Shown piece by piece: positions 33,601-44,507 of a stretch of 64,000 bases of DNA. Source of the stretch: Serinus canaria (taxonomy: Eukaryota > Chordata > Aves > Passeriformes > Fringillidae); NCBI RefSeq assembly GCF_022539315.1, contig NC_066337.1, forward strand, positions 1,550,001 through 1,614,000, in the 5' to 3' direction. Numbering within the stretch: position 1 is the stretch's first letter; each line of letters begins with the position of its first letter. Under the pieces are notes generated by a model. It was given only the letters and a program-made list of their open reading frames with translations. It was not told the DNA's origin and did not search any database. Made by a program: the position numbers and the translations under genes.

Positions 33601-34403
33601 CCAGCCACCTGCCTCGGGCTGTCCCAGGAGGCTCCCAGGCAGCACTTGCTTGGCACAGGGTAAAGGTTGGTCCCAGAGGTGCCAGTGGGAAATTGGCCAC
33701 AAGCAGGAAAAGGCAATATGAGGGTGTGAGGAGGGAGGCAGGGGAGCTCTTCCAGAGACTTTAGGTGAATAATTGATAGGCAATTAACTTGTACCTTCAC
33801 CTTTTATAGTCTAACTCCCTCTCACCTCCCCTCCACGGCCTCTTCTAATATTAACTCTCTCTTCATGTGTGTCCCATTAGGAATAAAGCTTTCTTAAATC
33901 AACATGAATTATTTAACTCTACAGATTAAGTTAATTTGAAGTGAGATCTCCTGTCTCTTTACAATGGCACAAGGCAGGGACAGGAGGAGGGTCACTGGGG
34001 TGTCAAGTGCATCCACATTCAATCACAGCCATTTTCCTCTTTTTATTTTATTTTTTTATTTTATTCCAATCCTCTTTCTCGCCAAGTTTTTCCAGTCCTT
34101 CCCTGCAGAGCAGAATAAGCCTTTCCATTACCAAAACGATGGTTGGCAGCTTGAGACATCTGCATTTCCCAGCTTTCAAGCTCTTTAGTGGAGTTTGATC
34201 AGGAAATAAAGAGGTTATGTCCTGGGTAAATGCCCTTTCTAAACATTTGTTTGTAATGCTGAGCTGCAAGAAAAAAAGTGAGGAGGTGATGTTTCAAATC
34301 CAGAAACAGTTCAATTGGAACCCTTTTCCCACACTTTTTAATAGAATTCAATTCTCTGACTGCAAAATTCAGAGCATTTAGAGCTGGGATGTCAATTCAG
34401 AAC

Positions 34404-34434
<31 letters not shown>

Positions 34435-34840
34435 AAGAAAAAAAAGTTATGAAAATGTGATCATTTTCTTCCAGACAGTCTTTTCTCCTTGAACAATTTT
34501 AGGTCTTCACGAAGCTGCATTTTCTGCTGGGAATATTTTCAGTGGCAAAACAGCAAGTGGCTCTACTGGGAATGAAACAGAAACATCAAACAATCCAGCG
34601 CAAATCCCAAATAACCTAAATATTTGATGTCGTGTCTCAGCAGCTTAAGTTTACAGCTCTCTGAGCCAGCTCCTTCTGATAGCAGAGGGTGGCCAGGTTT
34701 CCTTGCTCTCATCCCTGTGTGGCTCTGGGGTGGGAAGGCATCTCCATGGGATTGACCATTCCTGCCAAACCCAGGAGCTCAGAGGTGAAAGGCAGCTGCT
34801 GCCTTTGTGCAGTCTAGAGCTGGAAAACAGACCACAGAGA
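33601..34840. other. Intronic DNA, nothing specific recognised
   Basis: Unique, partly AT-rich. It contains the long A run annotated separately. Confidence 0.5.
34404..34446. repeat. A29 homopolymer with A-rich tail
   Basis: Twenty-nine consecutive A (34404-34432), then GAAAGAAAAAAAAAG. No retrocopy body was recognised upstream. Confidence 0.95.
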
Positions 34841-34849
34841 GAGCTAAAA

Positions 34850-35320
34850 AACTGGGTCTTGGGATCTCCCTAGGTGGGTTTCACTATTGGAATAAATCAC
34901 ACAAAACTCCATTTTCTTCGTGGTGGAAAAAGCCCCTACTTTATCCATGTAACTCATTTTTATATAGTTCACAGACCTCGTGTGTGACTCCAATGGGTTA
35001 GCAGCTTTCTTCCAGTTACTTTATTGGTTAGTAAAAGGTATTTTACTTGTCTATCAAAGCTCTCTACTCTTCAATTGTATACATTTTTTTTTTCTCTGGT
35101 TTTCATGGGATAGGTTTAATGTTGATGCAGGTGTTAGTTGTTTTTCACCCAGGAATAGATTGTTATGTTAACGAACTGCTCACTCCAGGATTGATTTCAC
35201 ATGGGAACTTGCAAAGTGCTAGCTTGACAAGGCCAACCATCTATTTAACAGAGCAGGCCTGATTTTATGAGGACTTTCTTTAATAATTTTTCTACCTTAC
35301 CACAACATTTCACCTGGGTG
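34850..35320. other. AT-rich block, possibly a degenerate LTR
   Basis: It has TTTTATATAGTTCACAGACC, CCAATGGGTTAGCAGC and a later CTTTAATAATTTTTC. The texture resembles old songbird LTRs, but neither end nor a target duplication can be defined. A non-repeat regulatory block is the alternative. Confidence 0.25.
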
Positions 35321-35641
35321 TTGGGAAGTGCTGCTTCTCCCATTCTGGAGGGGTTTGCACCCTGTCTTTGAGGAGGAGGAGGAGGGAAGGCAGCATCTGC
35401 ATGAGCTCTGTTCTCCTTACTTCGAAGGAGACAAGCAAAATGACATCTTTACATGCCCAGTAAGTACATTTGGGCTGGTGGTGGGTGCCAGGATGAAACT
35501 CTGTGGGACAGAGCCACCCACCTCAGGCTCTGCCAGGGTCACAGCAGTGGAGTAACGACTTTGCAGTCCTACAAACATGGGGAGAAGAAAGCTAAGGAAG
35601 GGGTTTGTTTCACCTTACAGACATTAAAAAATATAAATATA

Positions 35642-35975
35642 ATAGAACCATGGAATTCTTTGGCTTGGAAGGGATATTAAAGATCCTTTAGCTCTGCTTC
35701 CTTGTTCTTCCACTATCCTAGGCTGCTCCAAGCTCCCTCCAACCTGGCCTTGGATACTCCCAGGGATCCAGGGGCAGCCACAGCTGCTCTGGGCACCCTG
35801 TGCCAGGGCCTGCCCACCCTCACAGGGAACAATTCCTTCTACAGCTCTCCTGGAGCCCCTTAGGGCACTGGCAAGGGCTCTGAGCTCTCCCTAGAGCCTT
35901 CTCCTCTCCAGGTGAGTACCCCTAGCTCTTTCAACCTGGCTCCAGAACAGAGGGGCTCCAGCCCTTGAAGCATCT
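35642..35975 (-). mobile_element. CR1 LINE 3' fragment with internal deletion
   Basis: It begins AGAACCATGGAATTCTTTGG, includes GGATCCAGGGGCAGCCACAG, and joins AACAATTCCTTCT directly to ACAGCTCTCCTGGAGCCCC. This lacks roughly 80 bp present in the copy at 2493-2980. It ends near CAGCCCTTGAAGCATC. Confidence 0.9.
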
Positions 35976-36959
35976 TCCATGGTATGCTTTGGGCCCCTCT
36001 GCCAAGTCCATGTGCCTCCTCACAGGACAGGGCTGTGTGTGAGCAGGGGCTGGTGTTCAGTCACATTAGGGGAAGTTCAGCAGGGCCAGGCCAGCATTAA
36101 GCAGATGCTTCCTCTGCTCCCTCAAACCCTGCTCCAGATGGGCTCACACAGTTCTTACAAACTTTGTATTTCCTAAATGCCATGTGGTTGACTGATGCTG
36201 CCTCTCCCATCAAAGCTTCCCTTCCCTAAGCCCTCAGAACCACCAGCGTTCCTACCTGCACTCTGAAGTACCACAGAGTAAATAGGAAGAGACACAGATA
36301 GAAATGAATAATGTTTGTGTTCCTGCACCAATCTGTGATTCCTTGTCTCGATGCAGGGAGGGCATCACGGTTCTGACCTGTGGTTTTATCGAACATGAAG
36401 CATTTGGCTTCTCTCTGCAGTCTGCTGGGCTGGGCTGACCTGATGGATGCAAAGCACAGAGGGCTGATAAAAAAAACCCTCCAGATCTTTAGTCATCCCT
36501 TTGTGCCTTCCCAGCCTCTTCTGCTGGCTCTGCCATTGTCCTAGCGCCCCTTACTCTGGCTGTGATGGCCACGAGGGTGCTGTGAAATGATGTGGGGGTG
36601 CTGGTGTCAGGACCCCTCTGTGCTGCTGCGCTCACCACTCCTTCCTGTGCCTGCAGCCCCTCCTGCTCTGGGCACGACCCCTCTGCACCTCATCTGCACA
36701 AGCCAGCTGGGGGCCAGCAGCTCCCTCCACGTCACACCAGCCGTTCCTTTTGCTGCACCCAGCGCCTCCAGCTCCCTGGGACGCCCGTGGACAGCGGGCA
36801 TTATCTTGCTTCATGCGCTGTTGAACAGCTGACACCTCACATTCTGCACGAGCAAACCTCGCTTTGCTTTCACTCCTACGCACGATTCTCCCTCTTGCCA
36901 ATCAAGACCCAGCTCCCCCATCTGCATCCTGCCCGTGCTCCCCTGCATCGGGGCTCTCA
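35976..36959. other. Intronic DNA, nothing specific recognised
   Basis: Unique sequence that becomes GC-rich toward the CpG patch at 36960. Confidence 0.5.
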
Positions 36960-37230
36960 GCAGCCCCTTTGTGCCTCTCCCGCTGCGCACGGATGCGATG
37001 CCGGCTGCAGCGCCGGGAGCCGCCACCGCCGGCAGCCCGGTTTGTTGTTGGTGACCCGACACAAGTATTGACTGCCCCTCCCTTGTCAGCCGACGGAGAA
37101 CAACGAGGCTCTCGGAGCGTGACATCACCTGAGCGACAGCCCCCGCTCGGCCATCGATCGCCCGGGTGACAAATGAAGCGGCGGTTCGGCAGGGCAGGGC
37201 CGGCCGCGAAAGCGGAGGAGCCGCTCTGGG
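36960..37230. promoter_or_regulatory. CpG-island-like patch
   Basis: About 270 bp of markedly CpG-dense DNA (CGCCGGGAGCCGCCACCGCC, GGCCATCGATCGCCCGGG, GCGGCGGTTCGGC) in an otherwise CpG-poor intron. It contains GTGACATCACCTGAGCGAC, a CRE-like arrangement. It could be an intragenic promoter, an enhancer or an unmethylated element. A small open frame starts inside it at 37173 but shows no similarity. No TATA box was seen. Confidence 0.4.
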
Positions 37231-38441
37231 AGAAGCTGCCTGAAGGGATGCCAGCCCCCTGCCCGTGCCCAGCCTGCAGGAATGTTGTTTCCTGGTTCCA
37301 AGAGCTTGGCCAGCCCTTTATGCTTGTCTTGCCTTTCCCTGCTCCGTGTCCAGCCTTGCCCCACTGTGCTTGAGCTTCTCTCTCATCATTGGATGGTTCA
37401 GGCATCCCAGCTCAGCTCCCAGCTCTAGGTGAAGGAATCTCTCTGCTACACATCCATCACGGTGCGTTCCTGGTGCCCCTGTCAGTGTGATGGATGCCAG
37501 CCTCCCATCCTGCAGGACCGCTGGGATGGGTTGGGAGCTGTGGCATTCCTTCTGGCTTCAGCTGGGCTGTAAAACTGGGTGGTCATGTTTTAATGACCTG
37601 TGAGTGCCCTTGGTAATTAACAGGAGAATAATCTCTCCTGCCCTAGGATATTTCTCACATGCCAAGGTGGACAAATGACTCTCTGGAAGGGGCTATTACT
37701 CTTTTTTGGACATTAAAGGTGCCTGATGTGCTGAAATTTGCCCCCTTCATTGGGTAAAGAGAGGTGGAATGCATGGACATGGCATTGGATGACCCACCCA
37801 GGACTCTCCAGCCTCCTGCTCTGGGGAATTGAGCCAGTGTTCTCCCACAGGGACAGCCACAAAGCCACAATATCGGGTTGCTTTAAACTCAACTCTGACC
37901 TCCACAGAGACAAGGGATTCATGGCAAATTATGGATTTAACACCTATGATGAATCCCTATTACAGCATGAAATGAGAAAGGAAAATGTAGCTAAATGGAA
38001 GATTTCCCCTGGGCAGCAGGAGGCTGCAGTTCCTGAGAGGCTGGGGAAAATAGAATGAAAAAAATGGGGAAAAAATAGAGAACTAGGAAAAAACCTTGTT
38101 CCATTAACTAAATATTGCAAAACCTTTGCAAGCCACTGCTTGCAGGTTAGTGGGGTTTAAAGGCCAGAGCTCAGACTTGTGACACATCCAAGATTTTTAA
38201 ATCCATCACCTTGGTTGTTATGACAAGGGGAAAGGAAATACTGTTGATGATGGTCCCTTGGGGGCTCAGAACAACTGATCCCCTGTCTCTGGGCCAGGAC
38301 CTGCCCTTCACTACATTCTGAGTGTAGCCTGACCCTGCACTGGCCATCTCCCTTTAGGAAATGCCAATGGAGCAGCGAAGGATTAAAAAATGCACTGAAA
38401 AGTTCACTTTTATCTTACAGCAGGCTCCTGGCTCCCAAACA
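37231..38441. other. Intronic DNA, nothing specific recognised
   Basis: Unique sequence without a recognised repeat or exon. Confidence 0.5.
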
Positions 38442-38571
38442 TGAGGTTTAAGGCCAGGTTGGACAGGGCTTGAAGCAACATGGTCTGGTGGAATGTGTCC
38501 CTTCCCATGGCAGGGGGGTGGAATGTGATGATCTCTCAGGTGCCTTCCAACTCAAACCACTCCAGGATTTG
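38442..38571 (+). mobile_element. CR1 LINE 3' terminal fragment
   Basis: AAGGCCAGGTTGGACAGGGC, CCCATGGCAGGGGGGTGGAA, then TCTCAGGTGCCTTCCAACTC and CCAGGATTTGGG. Forward, 5'-truncated. Confidence 0.88.
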
Positions 38572-39821
38572 GGATAATGCATCTGGAAATTAATTCCCAC
38601 AGGGAGAAGCTGTCAGTAGCTGCCACTGGGGGGCTTTGCTGGAAGTGCAGGAAGGAAGACAGGCTTTAGCAACTAAATAGGGGAGGAAAATCAGGGAAGG
38701 GGCTTCCAGAGTGCTGCCTGCTTGGCTTGTCCTATGGACAGAGAGGGAATTGGGTCATTTGTGGCCTCAAGGGAAACACACACAGCCTGGGGTCATTTCT
38801 GTGGTGCCAAAGCCTCCGTGTGCAATCCTTCAGATCCCTAAGGCTCAAATCCCTCCCTTAAAGAGCAGGAAAAAGGAGCAGGGTGAGGAAGGAACAGGAG
38901 CCCTTGGGTCATGGGTATGGTGCAGCTCTGACTGCAGCTCTGGCTGCGACAGGAGGGCGTCCAGGAGCTCGGTGCAGTCACTCATTCCCAGGGTTGGGCA
39001 GCAGCCAAGCAGAAACACTGCAGAGTCACAGTTGTGGAGACAAGTGTCTGTAATCTCCACTGAGTCATAAATCATGGAGGAGCTGAACTCTCCTCCCCGT
39101 GACCCCATGGATCCTCTCCCCGAGCTCATGGCGATGAGTGCCGGACAGCCTATGGTGGGTTCAGATAATCCAGGAACATCCTCATACCCAAGGTGGCTGT
39201 TTCTTATTCAGGTTGTTGCTAGGGAATTCTGCAGAGATTTCTCCTAGTGGGTGAGAAGTGACTTTCAAATCAGTGGCAGCATGAAAAAATTGCGATGGAA
39301 AAATAAGAGTCTTTCATGAGATCCCATTTAATTGCTAACGAAGACAATACATTTGGTTCCCCAACAAAACCCAGACAGCAGCTGCCCTGTATGTATCTGA
39401 TTCCAACTGGTAGGTTTAAAAGATACAGAAGGTATTTAATGATAATGATAATGATTTACATTTATATAGTGCCTTGTATCCACTGGGATCACAAAGTGCT
39501 TTATATATGTATGGATAAAAATATACTGGATAACAAGCACTCCATCCAGCACCAAATCACAGCCCCTTCCCTGGCGAGCCTGCAAGCTGTTCAGGAAAGA
39601 GCTGCTGCACTTCCAGAGCTGCTCTCCCTCCTTGCTCCTACAGTACTTGGGGTGCTCTATGGTAATTTTGTAATAAAACCAGGTGATAAACACACTTTAA
39701 AAACAATGTCATAAAAAAGGAGAACCCTCAGTGTCATAAAATGGCACACAGAGGAACAGGAGGGGAAACTTGAGAGGGAGAAGGTTATAACAGTTTTAAA
39801 ATAAAGCAGAGTGGGTTGGGG
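38572..39821. other. Intronic DNA with a possible ancient repeat
   Basis: Unique DNA. At 39440-39510 a short GATAAT repeat is followed by ACATTTATATAGTGCCTTG, then CACAAAGTGCTTTATATA. This pairing recalls an old dispersed vertebrate repeat motif, but I cannot name it. Confidence 0.35.
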
Positions 39822-40028
39822 CAGGATATTGGGAAGAAATTCTTCCCTGTGAGGGGGGGAAGCCTTGGGAAGGGTTGCCCAGAGCAGCTGCCCAACCCCT
39901 GGAAGTGTCCAAAGCTGGGTTGGGCAGGCCTTGGAGCAGCCTGGGACAGTGGAAGGTGTCCCTGCATATGTGGAATGAGATGAGCCTTAAAGCCCCTTTC
40001 AACCCAAACCATTCCATTATTCCATGAT
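39822..40028 (+). mobile_element. CR1 LINE 3' terminal fragment
   Basis: ATATTGGGAAGAAATTCTTC, CTTGGAGCAGCCTGGGACAG and AACCCAAACCATTCCATTAT, then a CCATGAT tail. The usual CCATGGCAGGGGGTGG is reduced to CATATGTGG. Confidence 0.9.
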
Positions 40029-40980
40029 AAATAGAGACAGTTGCTATTAGGAAGATCAGCCCTGGAGAAGAAATGTCCTCCAGCTGCTCTGAGTTAGAAG
40101 GTGAAGAGCTTGGCCAGCAGGAGCAGCCCCAAAGCATGGGTACCATCAGAGCTGGGTAGTCAGGGACCACCCCAAACTATTTTGGAGGTGAAACACAAAG
40201 AAAAATCCTGACACCTGCTGCTCAAATGATGCTTCTTCTTCCATGCTCTGCTTTGTCCTGCTGTGGAGCAAATCTGTTCCCACAGGCTGGGTGCAACTCA
40301 GCCTTCCCCCAGCAAGCTCTGCCCATGCCACCACGGTTTGGTGCCTGTCCTGGGAGGGATGAAGCCTTCCCAGCCCAAAGTCCTCCTGAATATGAAAGGA
40401 GCCACTCAGTTATGCCCCTTTGGTGGCAGCCTCTGGCTCAGCTGGGCCTGGGAGGCAGGCGAGGGGAGGGGAGAACAGAAGGCAGAGAGAAATCGAGGCT
40501 CTCAGAGACATTCATTCAAAATTCATAGGCGCAAAATTGCAGTCTGCATGGATTTGTTTCCTTTGGAAAATTACAGGAAGCTACAGGCACCAACAAGTGT
40601 TATTCAAATAGCCACTTTGGATGATTAGGATGGCAGGAGGCTGTACTTACACATGCAGACCCAATATAATCAGGCGTGAGGCAGGGTGGGAAGGCAAGGC
40701 CGGGGAAGGGAAGCTGGAGGAGCTCAGAAGCAAAAACAGCAGCAGGGTGGCTCTGTAGGAAGAGCCACGGGGCCAAATCCAGCCCCACTGCTGAATGCAG
40801 CAGGAGCAGCCACTTAGCTTCCAGGTTTGGGAAGGAAGGAAAGACCAGAGCTGCGAGGTGATTCCTGGGGGAAGTTTCTCAGTCAGCAGCTAAGAACAGG
40901 CAGTGCACAGGGACAAGAACCGCTCCTGCAGTGAGGGCTTTGCTCCGCCCTGCACGTCCAAAACGGCCCAGAAAGCACCA
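40029..40980. other. Intronic DNA, nothing specific recognised
   Basis: Unique sequence without recognised features. Confidence 0.5.
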
Positions 40981-41090
40981 GAGTCACAGAATCCCTCAAT
41001 GGTTTGGGTTGGAGGACACCTTAAAGGTCACCTCATTCCAGCCTTCTGCCAGGGTAGGGACACCTTCCACTACCCTAGGTTGCTCAGGTT
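40981..41090 (-). mobile_element. CR1 LINE 3' terminal fragment
   Basis: GAGTCACAGAATCCCTCAAT, GGTTTGGGTTGGAGGACACC and ACACCTTCCACTACCCTAGG, truncated at GGTTGCTCAGG. Confidence 0.85.
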
Positions 41091-41827
41091 CACCTTCCTC
41101 ATCTCCTGCTCTCCTGCCTTCCAGCAGAAAAATCCATCATCACTCCCCTGCCTGTCATAAATCAAGAAAAAAAGTTTTGCCCACACTGAATTTATTTAAA
41201 AAAAAAAAAAAAGAACTTTAAAGCCACACACACACACAAAACCCTGAGTAAATACTGCTTTGAGGATTGGCCTGTGGGTCAGCAATGAAACGCAAGCAAA
41301 ACATCTGAGCTGTGAAGGGTGAAAATTGTATAATAAAAGTAAACTCTGCAGTACAAGCAGAGGAAAAACTCCTGGCTTTGTACTGGGGAGCTACTTCTCT
41401 CCCTTTTAAAACGCTTCTCTGCAGTACCAGAGGTGTCATGCAGTGCAGAGCAGCCAAGAGCATCTCATCCTCCGCCAGCAGCAGCTCCAGCTCAGCCCAG
41501 CCCTCCCCACGGCTGCGCCTCTCCCGCAGATGGCCGGGTTCCAGCCGCCCGCCGCGGCTTCACGGCATCTCGAGGTGTGGGGGAATGTTTGCACACAGGC
41601 TCTCGAGGCCCATCTGTGCCTCAGCAGCAGCAGAACACGTGGCTTGGCAAGGTTTGGCTGGAAGCGTTGCGGGAGCAGCGGGCACAGGCACCCAGAGCCG
41701 TGAATCCCAACCCGCGGGGGCTCAGCCTGCCGGACCCGCAGCCCTGCAGTGTGGGATTCACATCCTCTGAACCTGAGAGAAGCAGAGAAAAGAATGATCC
41801 AAACAATTCTCTCATTTGCTGCTCCTG
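41091..41827. other. Intronic DNA with a CpG-rich patch
   Basis: A-rich run at about 41197-41211 and a short CA array at about 41226. At 41490-41720, CpG is dense (GGCTGCGCCTCTCCCGCAG, CCGCCCGCCGCGGCTTCACG, CCCGCGGGGGCTC). The patch could be regulatory. No exon was recognised. Confidence 0.4.
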
Positions 41828-42404
41828 TGTTGTGCCAAAGTAGAATGCAATATGGGGATTGTTTACCCACAGTGATGGGGTTTTGTTTCCTTGGCCCATC
41901 AGGGCCATGTGTGTGTCCAGACTATCAGTCAGCAGACAGCCACCAGATTTTGTTCAGTTGAGAGCTTGGCAGATTAAGTTTAGATGTAGTGTAATATGGT
42001 GTAATATACCATAGAATAATACAGTATAATGAAGTAATTAATTAGCTGTTACTATAGGACACAAAACAACATGACGCAGACTTGCTGCTCTTTTTAAGGT
42101 AAAAAAGGGACTTTTATTTTTCTGACTCTAACATTTATAGATTTCCAAAAGTGACAGTGGATTGGAGGGTGAAAGTGCCACCTCTCCAATGACACTGGAC
42201 AAACTAACAGTTTATTAAATTTCTCCTCTTCCATAAAAGAATATAAAGCAATAAGTTATTTACATAAAGTGTGTAAGGAAGTTCATTACAAGAATGTAAA
42301 TATCAGAAAGCTTAGAAAATGTTAAAAAATCAGGGCAACAAGCCTTCTGATATCATGGAGTCCTGCTCATCATTCCTTCCACCAATCAGGCGAAATATCA
42401 CCGA
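41828..42404 (+). mobile_element. Solo LTR, split by a younger LTR
   Basis: The left part begins TGTTGTGCCAAAGTAG and reaches AATGAAGTAATTAATTAGC at 42046. The right part resumes AGCCTTCTGATATCATGG at 42341 and ends ATATCACCGA at 42404. A 5-bp duplication, TCCTG, flanks it (41823-41827 and 42405-42409). The terminal CA has decayed to GA. Without the insert the LTR would be about 280 bp. The layout resembles a songbird LTR. No coding part is present. Confidence 0.8.
42047..42340 (-). mobile_element. Nested solo LTR (about 294 bp), reverse orientation
   Basis: The ends are TGTTACTATAGGACAC and AATCAGGGCAACA, so the minus strand starts TGTTGCCCTGATT. On the minus strand AATAAAAGTCCCTTTTT near the end serves as a polyadenylation region. 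It interrupts the older LTR between ATTAGC and AGCCTT. Only AGC is duplicated, so part of the target copy may have been lost. Confidence 0.8.
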
Positions 42405-42488
42405 TCCTGCAGCAGGAGGGTCCCAACTCCTGTCCTTGGCTACAAGGGAATGCATGGCTCCACAGGGGAAGGGCTTTAAATTGAAAGA

Positions 42489-42693
42489 GATTTGTGTTGG
42501 ATATTGGGAATAAATTCTTCCTTGTGAGAATTGCCCAGAGCAGCTGTGGCTGCCCCATCCCTGGAAATGCTCAAGGCTTGGCTGGATGGGGCTTGGAGCA
42601 ACTTGGTCTGGTGGAAGGTGTCCCTGCCCATGGTAGGGGGTGGAACTGGATGGGTTTTAAGGTTCTTCCCAACCCAAACCAGTCTGGGATTCT
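42489..42693 (+). mobile_element. CR1 LINE 3' terminal fragment
   Basis: GGATATTGGGAATAAATTC, GCCCAGAGCAGCTGTGGCTG and TTCCCAACCCAAACCAGTC, ending CTGGGATTCTGAAG. The GGTGGAAC motif is preceded by CCATGGTAGGG. Confidence 0.9.
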
Positions 42694-42810
42694 GAAGAGT
42701 CTGTCATCTCTGTGATGTCAGTCTCTGTCACAGAGAGAGAACCAGACGGAAGATCAAAGCTGTATTTATGGTGAAGGTGGGTTGGAGGGATGGTGGCAAT
42801 GGGATTTTCT

Positions 42811-42936
42811 GGAGCTTGAGGCTTTGAGCAACCTGGTTGGGTAGAAGGTGTCCCTGCCCATGGCAGGGGGTTGGAACAAGGTGATCTTTAAGGTCTCTTC
42901 CAACCCAAGCCATTCTGGGATTCCATGATTCTATGG
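42811..42936 (+). mobile_element. CR1 LINE 3' terminal fragment
   Basis: GCTTTGAGCAACCTGGTTGG, CCATGGCAGGGGGTTGGAAC and GATCTTTAAGGTCTCTTCC, with a GGGATTCCATGATTCTATGG tail, the clearest octamer tail in the window. Confidence 0.92.
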
Positions 42937-43460
42937 GTTTATGTTCCATCAAGCTCTTTTCCTGGCAAGTCAGCACTGTTCTAAAGGCCCTTGCTGATGG
43001 ACAAAGGTGGCTGTGGATGTCTTGGAAAGGAGAGACCTAAAACACAGAGCAGGAGGTCTGGAAGGAGTTGACTTTCAAACACAGCTCAGAAGGCAGCTTG
43101 GACATCCTGCATGTGCAATGAGACCTTCACAGAGCCTGTGGACTCTCCTTAAACACAGGTTCCCCCTCCCTGGGGCTTTTTGAGGTGACCTTGAGCGTGT
43201 GTTGGCTGGACACAGATTGTGTAGAGCTTCTTTGCACATCCAGCCTCCTTCTTGTCTTTACAAGTGCTTCTCTCTTATCTGGTAGTATTTTGCAAAACTT
43301 CACAAGCTTTTAGTGGCGAGACTTTTGCTAAGAGGCTGTTGATAAATCTGGAGTAGGCAGCAGGAAGGCTTTAGTGACGTATTCTCTTCCTTTTGACTGG
43401 AAAAAGCAGCTTATCTGCTGTGGAGAATACAGGTTCTTCCTCTTTATCCACACTGAAATC
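42937..43460. other. Intronic DNA, nothing specific recognised
   Basis: Unique sequence between CR1 and the duplicated AT-rich block. Confidence 0.45.
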
Positions 43461-43854
43461 TTATCTAAACTGGTTCAGGTGGCAGAGCTGAGAGAAGGGA
43501 ATAATTAAGCAAGACAGGTGAAATGCTGGCATTATTATTACTTAAATGGCCCAAACCTTTTACCTCGTGTATTTTTTATTATTATTTTACCTTTTTTTTA
43601 CTGCTGGTGACACATAACAAGGGAGAAATCGGTTTTTCCAGGTTATCTCACCCATCCACACACTTGCCACTTCACCCCCCTCCTCCCCACCCAAATACAA
43701 ATCTTGTTTAACTGGTTCTGTTGGCAAGACAGAGAAATAATTAAGGCGAAGGTGGCTGCAGTGTTGATGTTATTACTGTAATGCAGCAGCCTGTTTAGTT
43801 TCTTTGCCAATGAAATGCAACCAGGGGAAAATCAGTTTTAAAGATTACCTCCCA
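43461..43854 (+). repeat. Diverged tandem duplication of an AT-rich block
   Basis: Two copies share ordered blocks. AACTGGTTC is at 43468 and 43710. ATAATTAAG is at about 43501 and 43737. CATTATTATTAC matches GATGTTATTACTG. GGAGAAATCGGTTTTTCCAG (43622) matches GGGGAAAATCAGTTTTAAAG (43823), followed by TTATCTC or TTACCTC. Copy 1 carries an extra poly-T segment. The divergence implies an old duplication. Confidence 0.6.
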
Positions 43855-44507
43855 GAGATGCAAATAAAGGAGCGGAAACCATGTAGTCAGGAAGAAATGG
43901 TCTCAAACTAGGAAACATTTCAAAGTCGGTGACAGTCTCTTAGGGGCTTTTAAGACCACAATTTACCTTTTGACTGCATTCTATTTTCTCTGAAATCCTT
44001 TATTTCCCTCTTATTTATTGACTGGAGAGACAGCACAGAAACGAGAAAGTGATTCTCCAGCCGCTGGTCTTAAAAATCCATAGAAGGAAATTGTTCTCAG
44101 GAGTGGGGATTTTTGTTGTTGTTGGGCACTTCTTTTTTCCTCCCTCCTTGTTTTTAGCCCTCTCTGTGAACCAGAGCTTAATTGAATCACTTTGCCATGG
44201 AGGGGCCTCGAACTGGAAGGGATCGAGGTCAGCAGCTCTGTCTGGGAGTGAGAAGCCCTGATTAGAGGTGGAGCCCTGGAGATGGGCTCCACAGCGAGGG
44301 CTCCAGGTGGAGCCCTGGAGATGGGCTAACACAGCGAGATGTGGCACATCCCGTGCCAGGCCACCTCGGGGTGGAGGTGGAGGGGGAGGTGTGGTCTGTC
44401 CCTCCACACACAGCAACGGCAGCTGAACCACAGTGAGATGCTTCAGGGGGGTCTCTTTTGTTTCAGGGATGGCACTGCAGGTTGGGAAATGGGCATCTCT
44501 GTGCTTG

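Noticed and set aside
37173..37373. 66-codon open frame starting in the CpG patch, considered as an alternative first exon
   Set aside because: No similarity recognised and no clear donor site chosen by evidence. It is kept only as part of the CpG finding.
32561..42404. Searched around the LTRs for retroviral gag, pol or env remnants
   Set aside because: No translated sequence near any LTR resembled retroviral proteins. All are solo LTRs.
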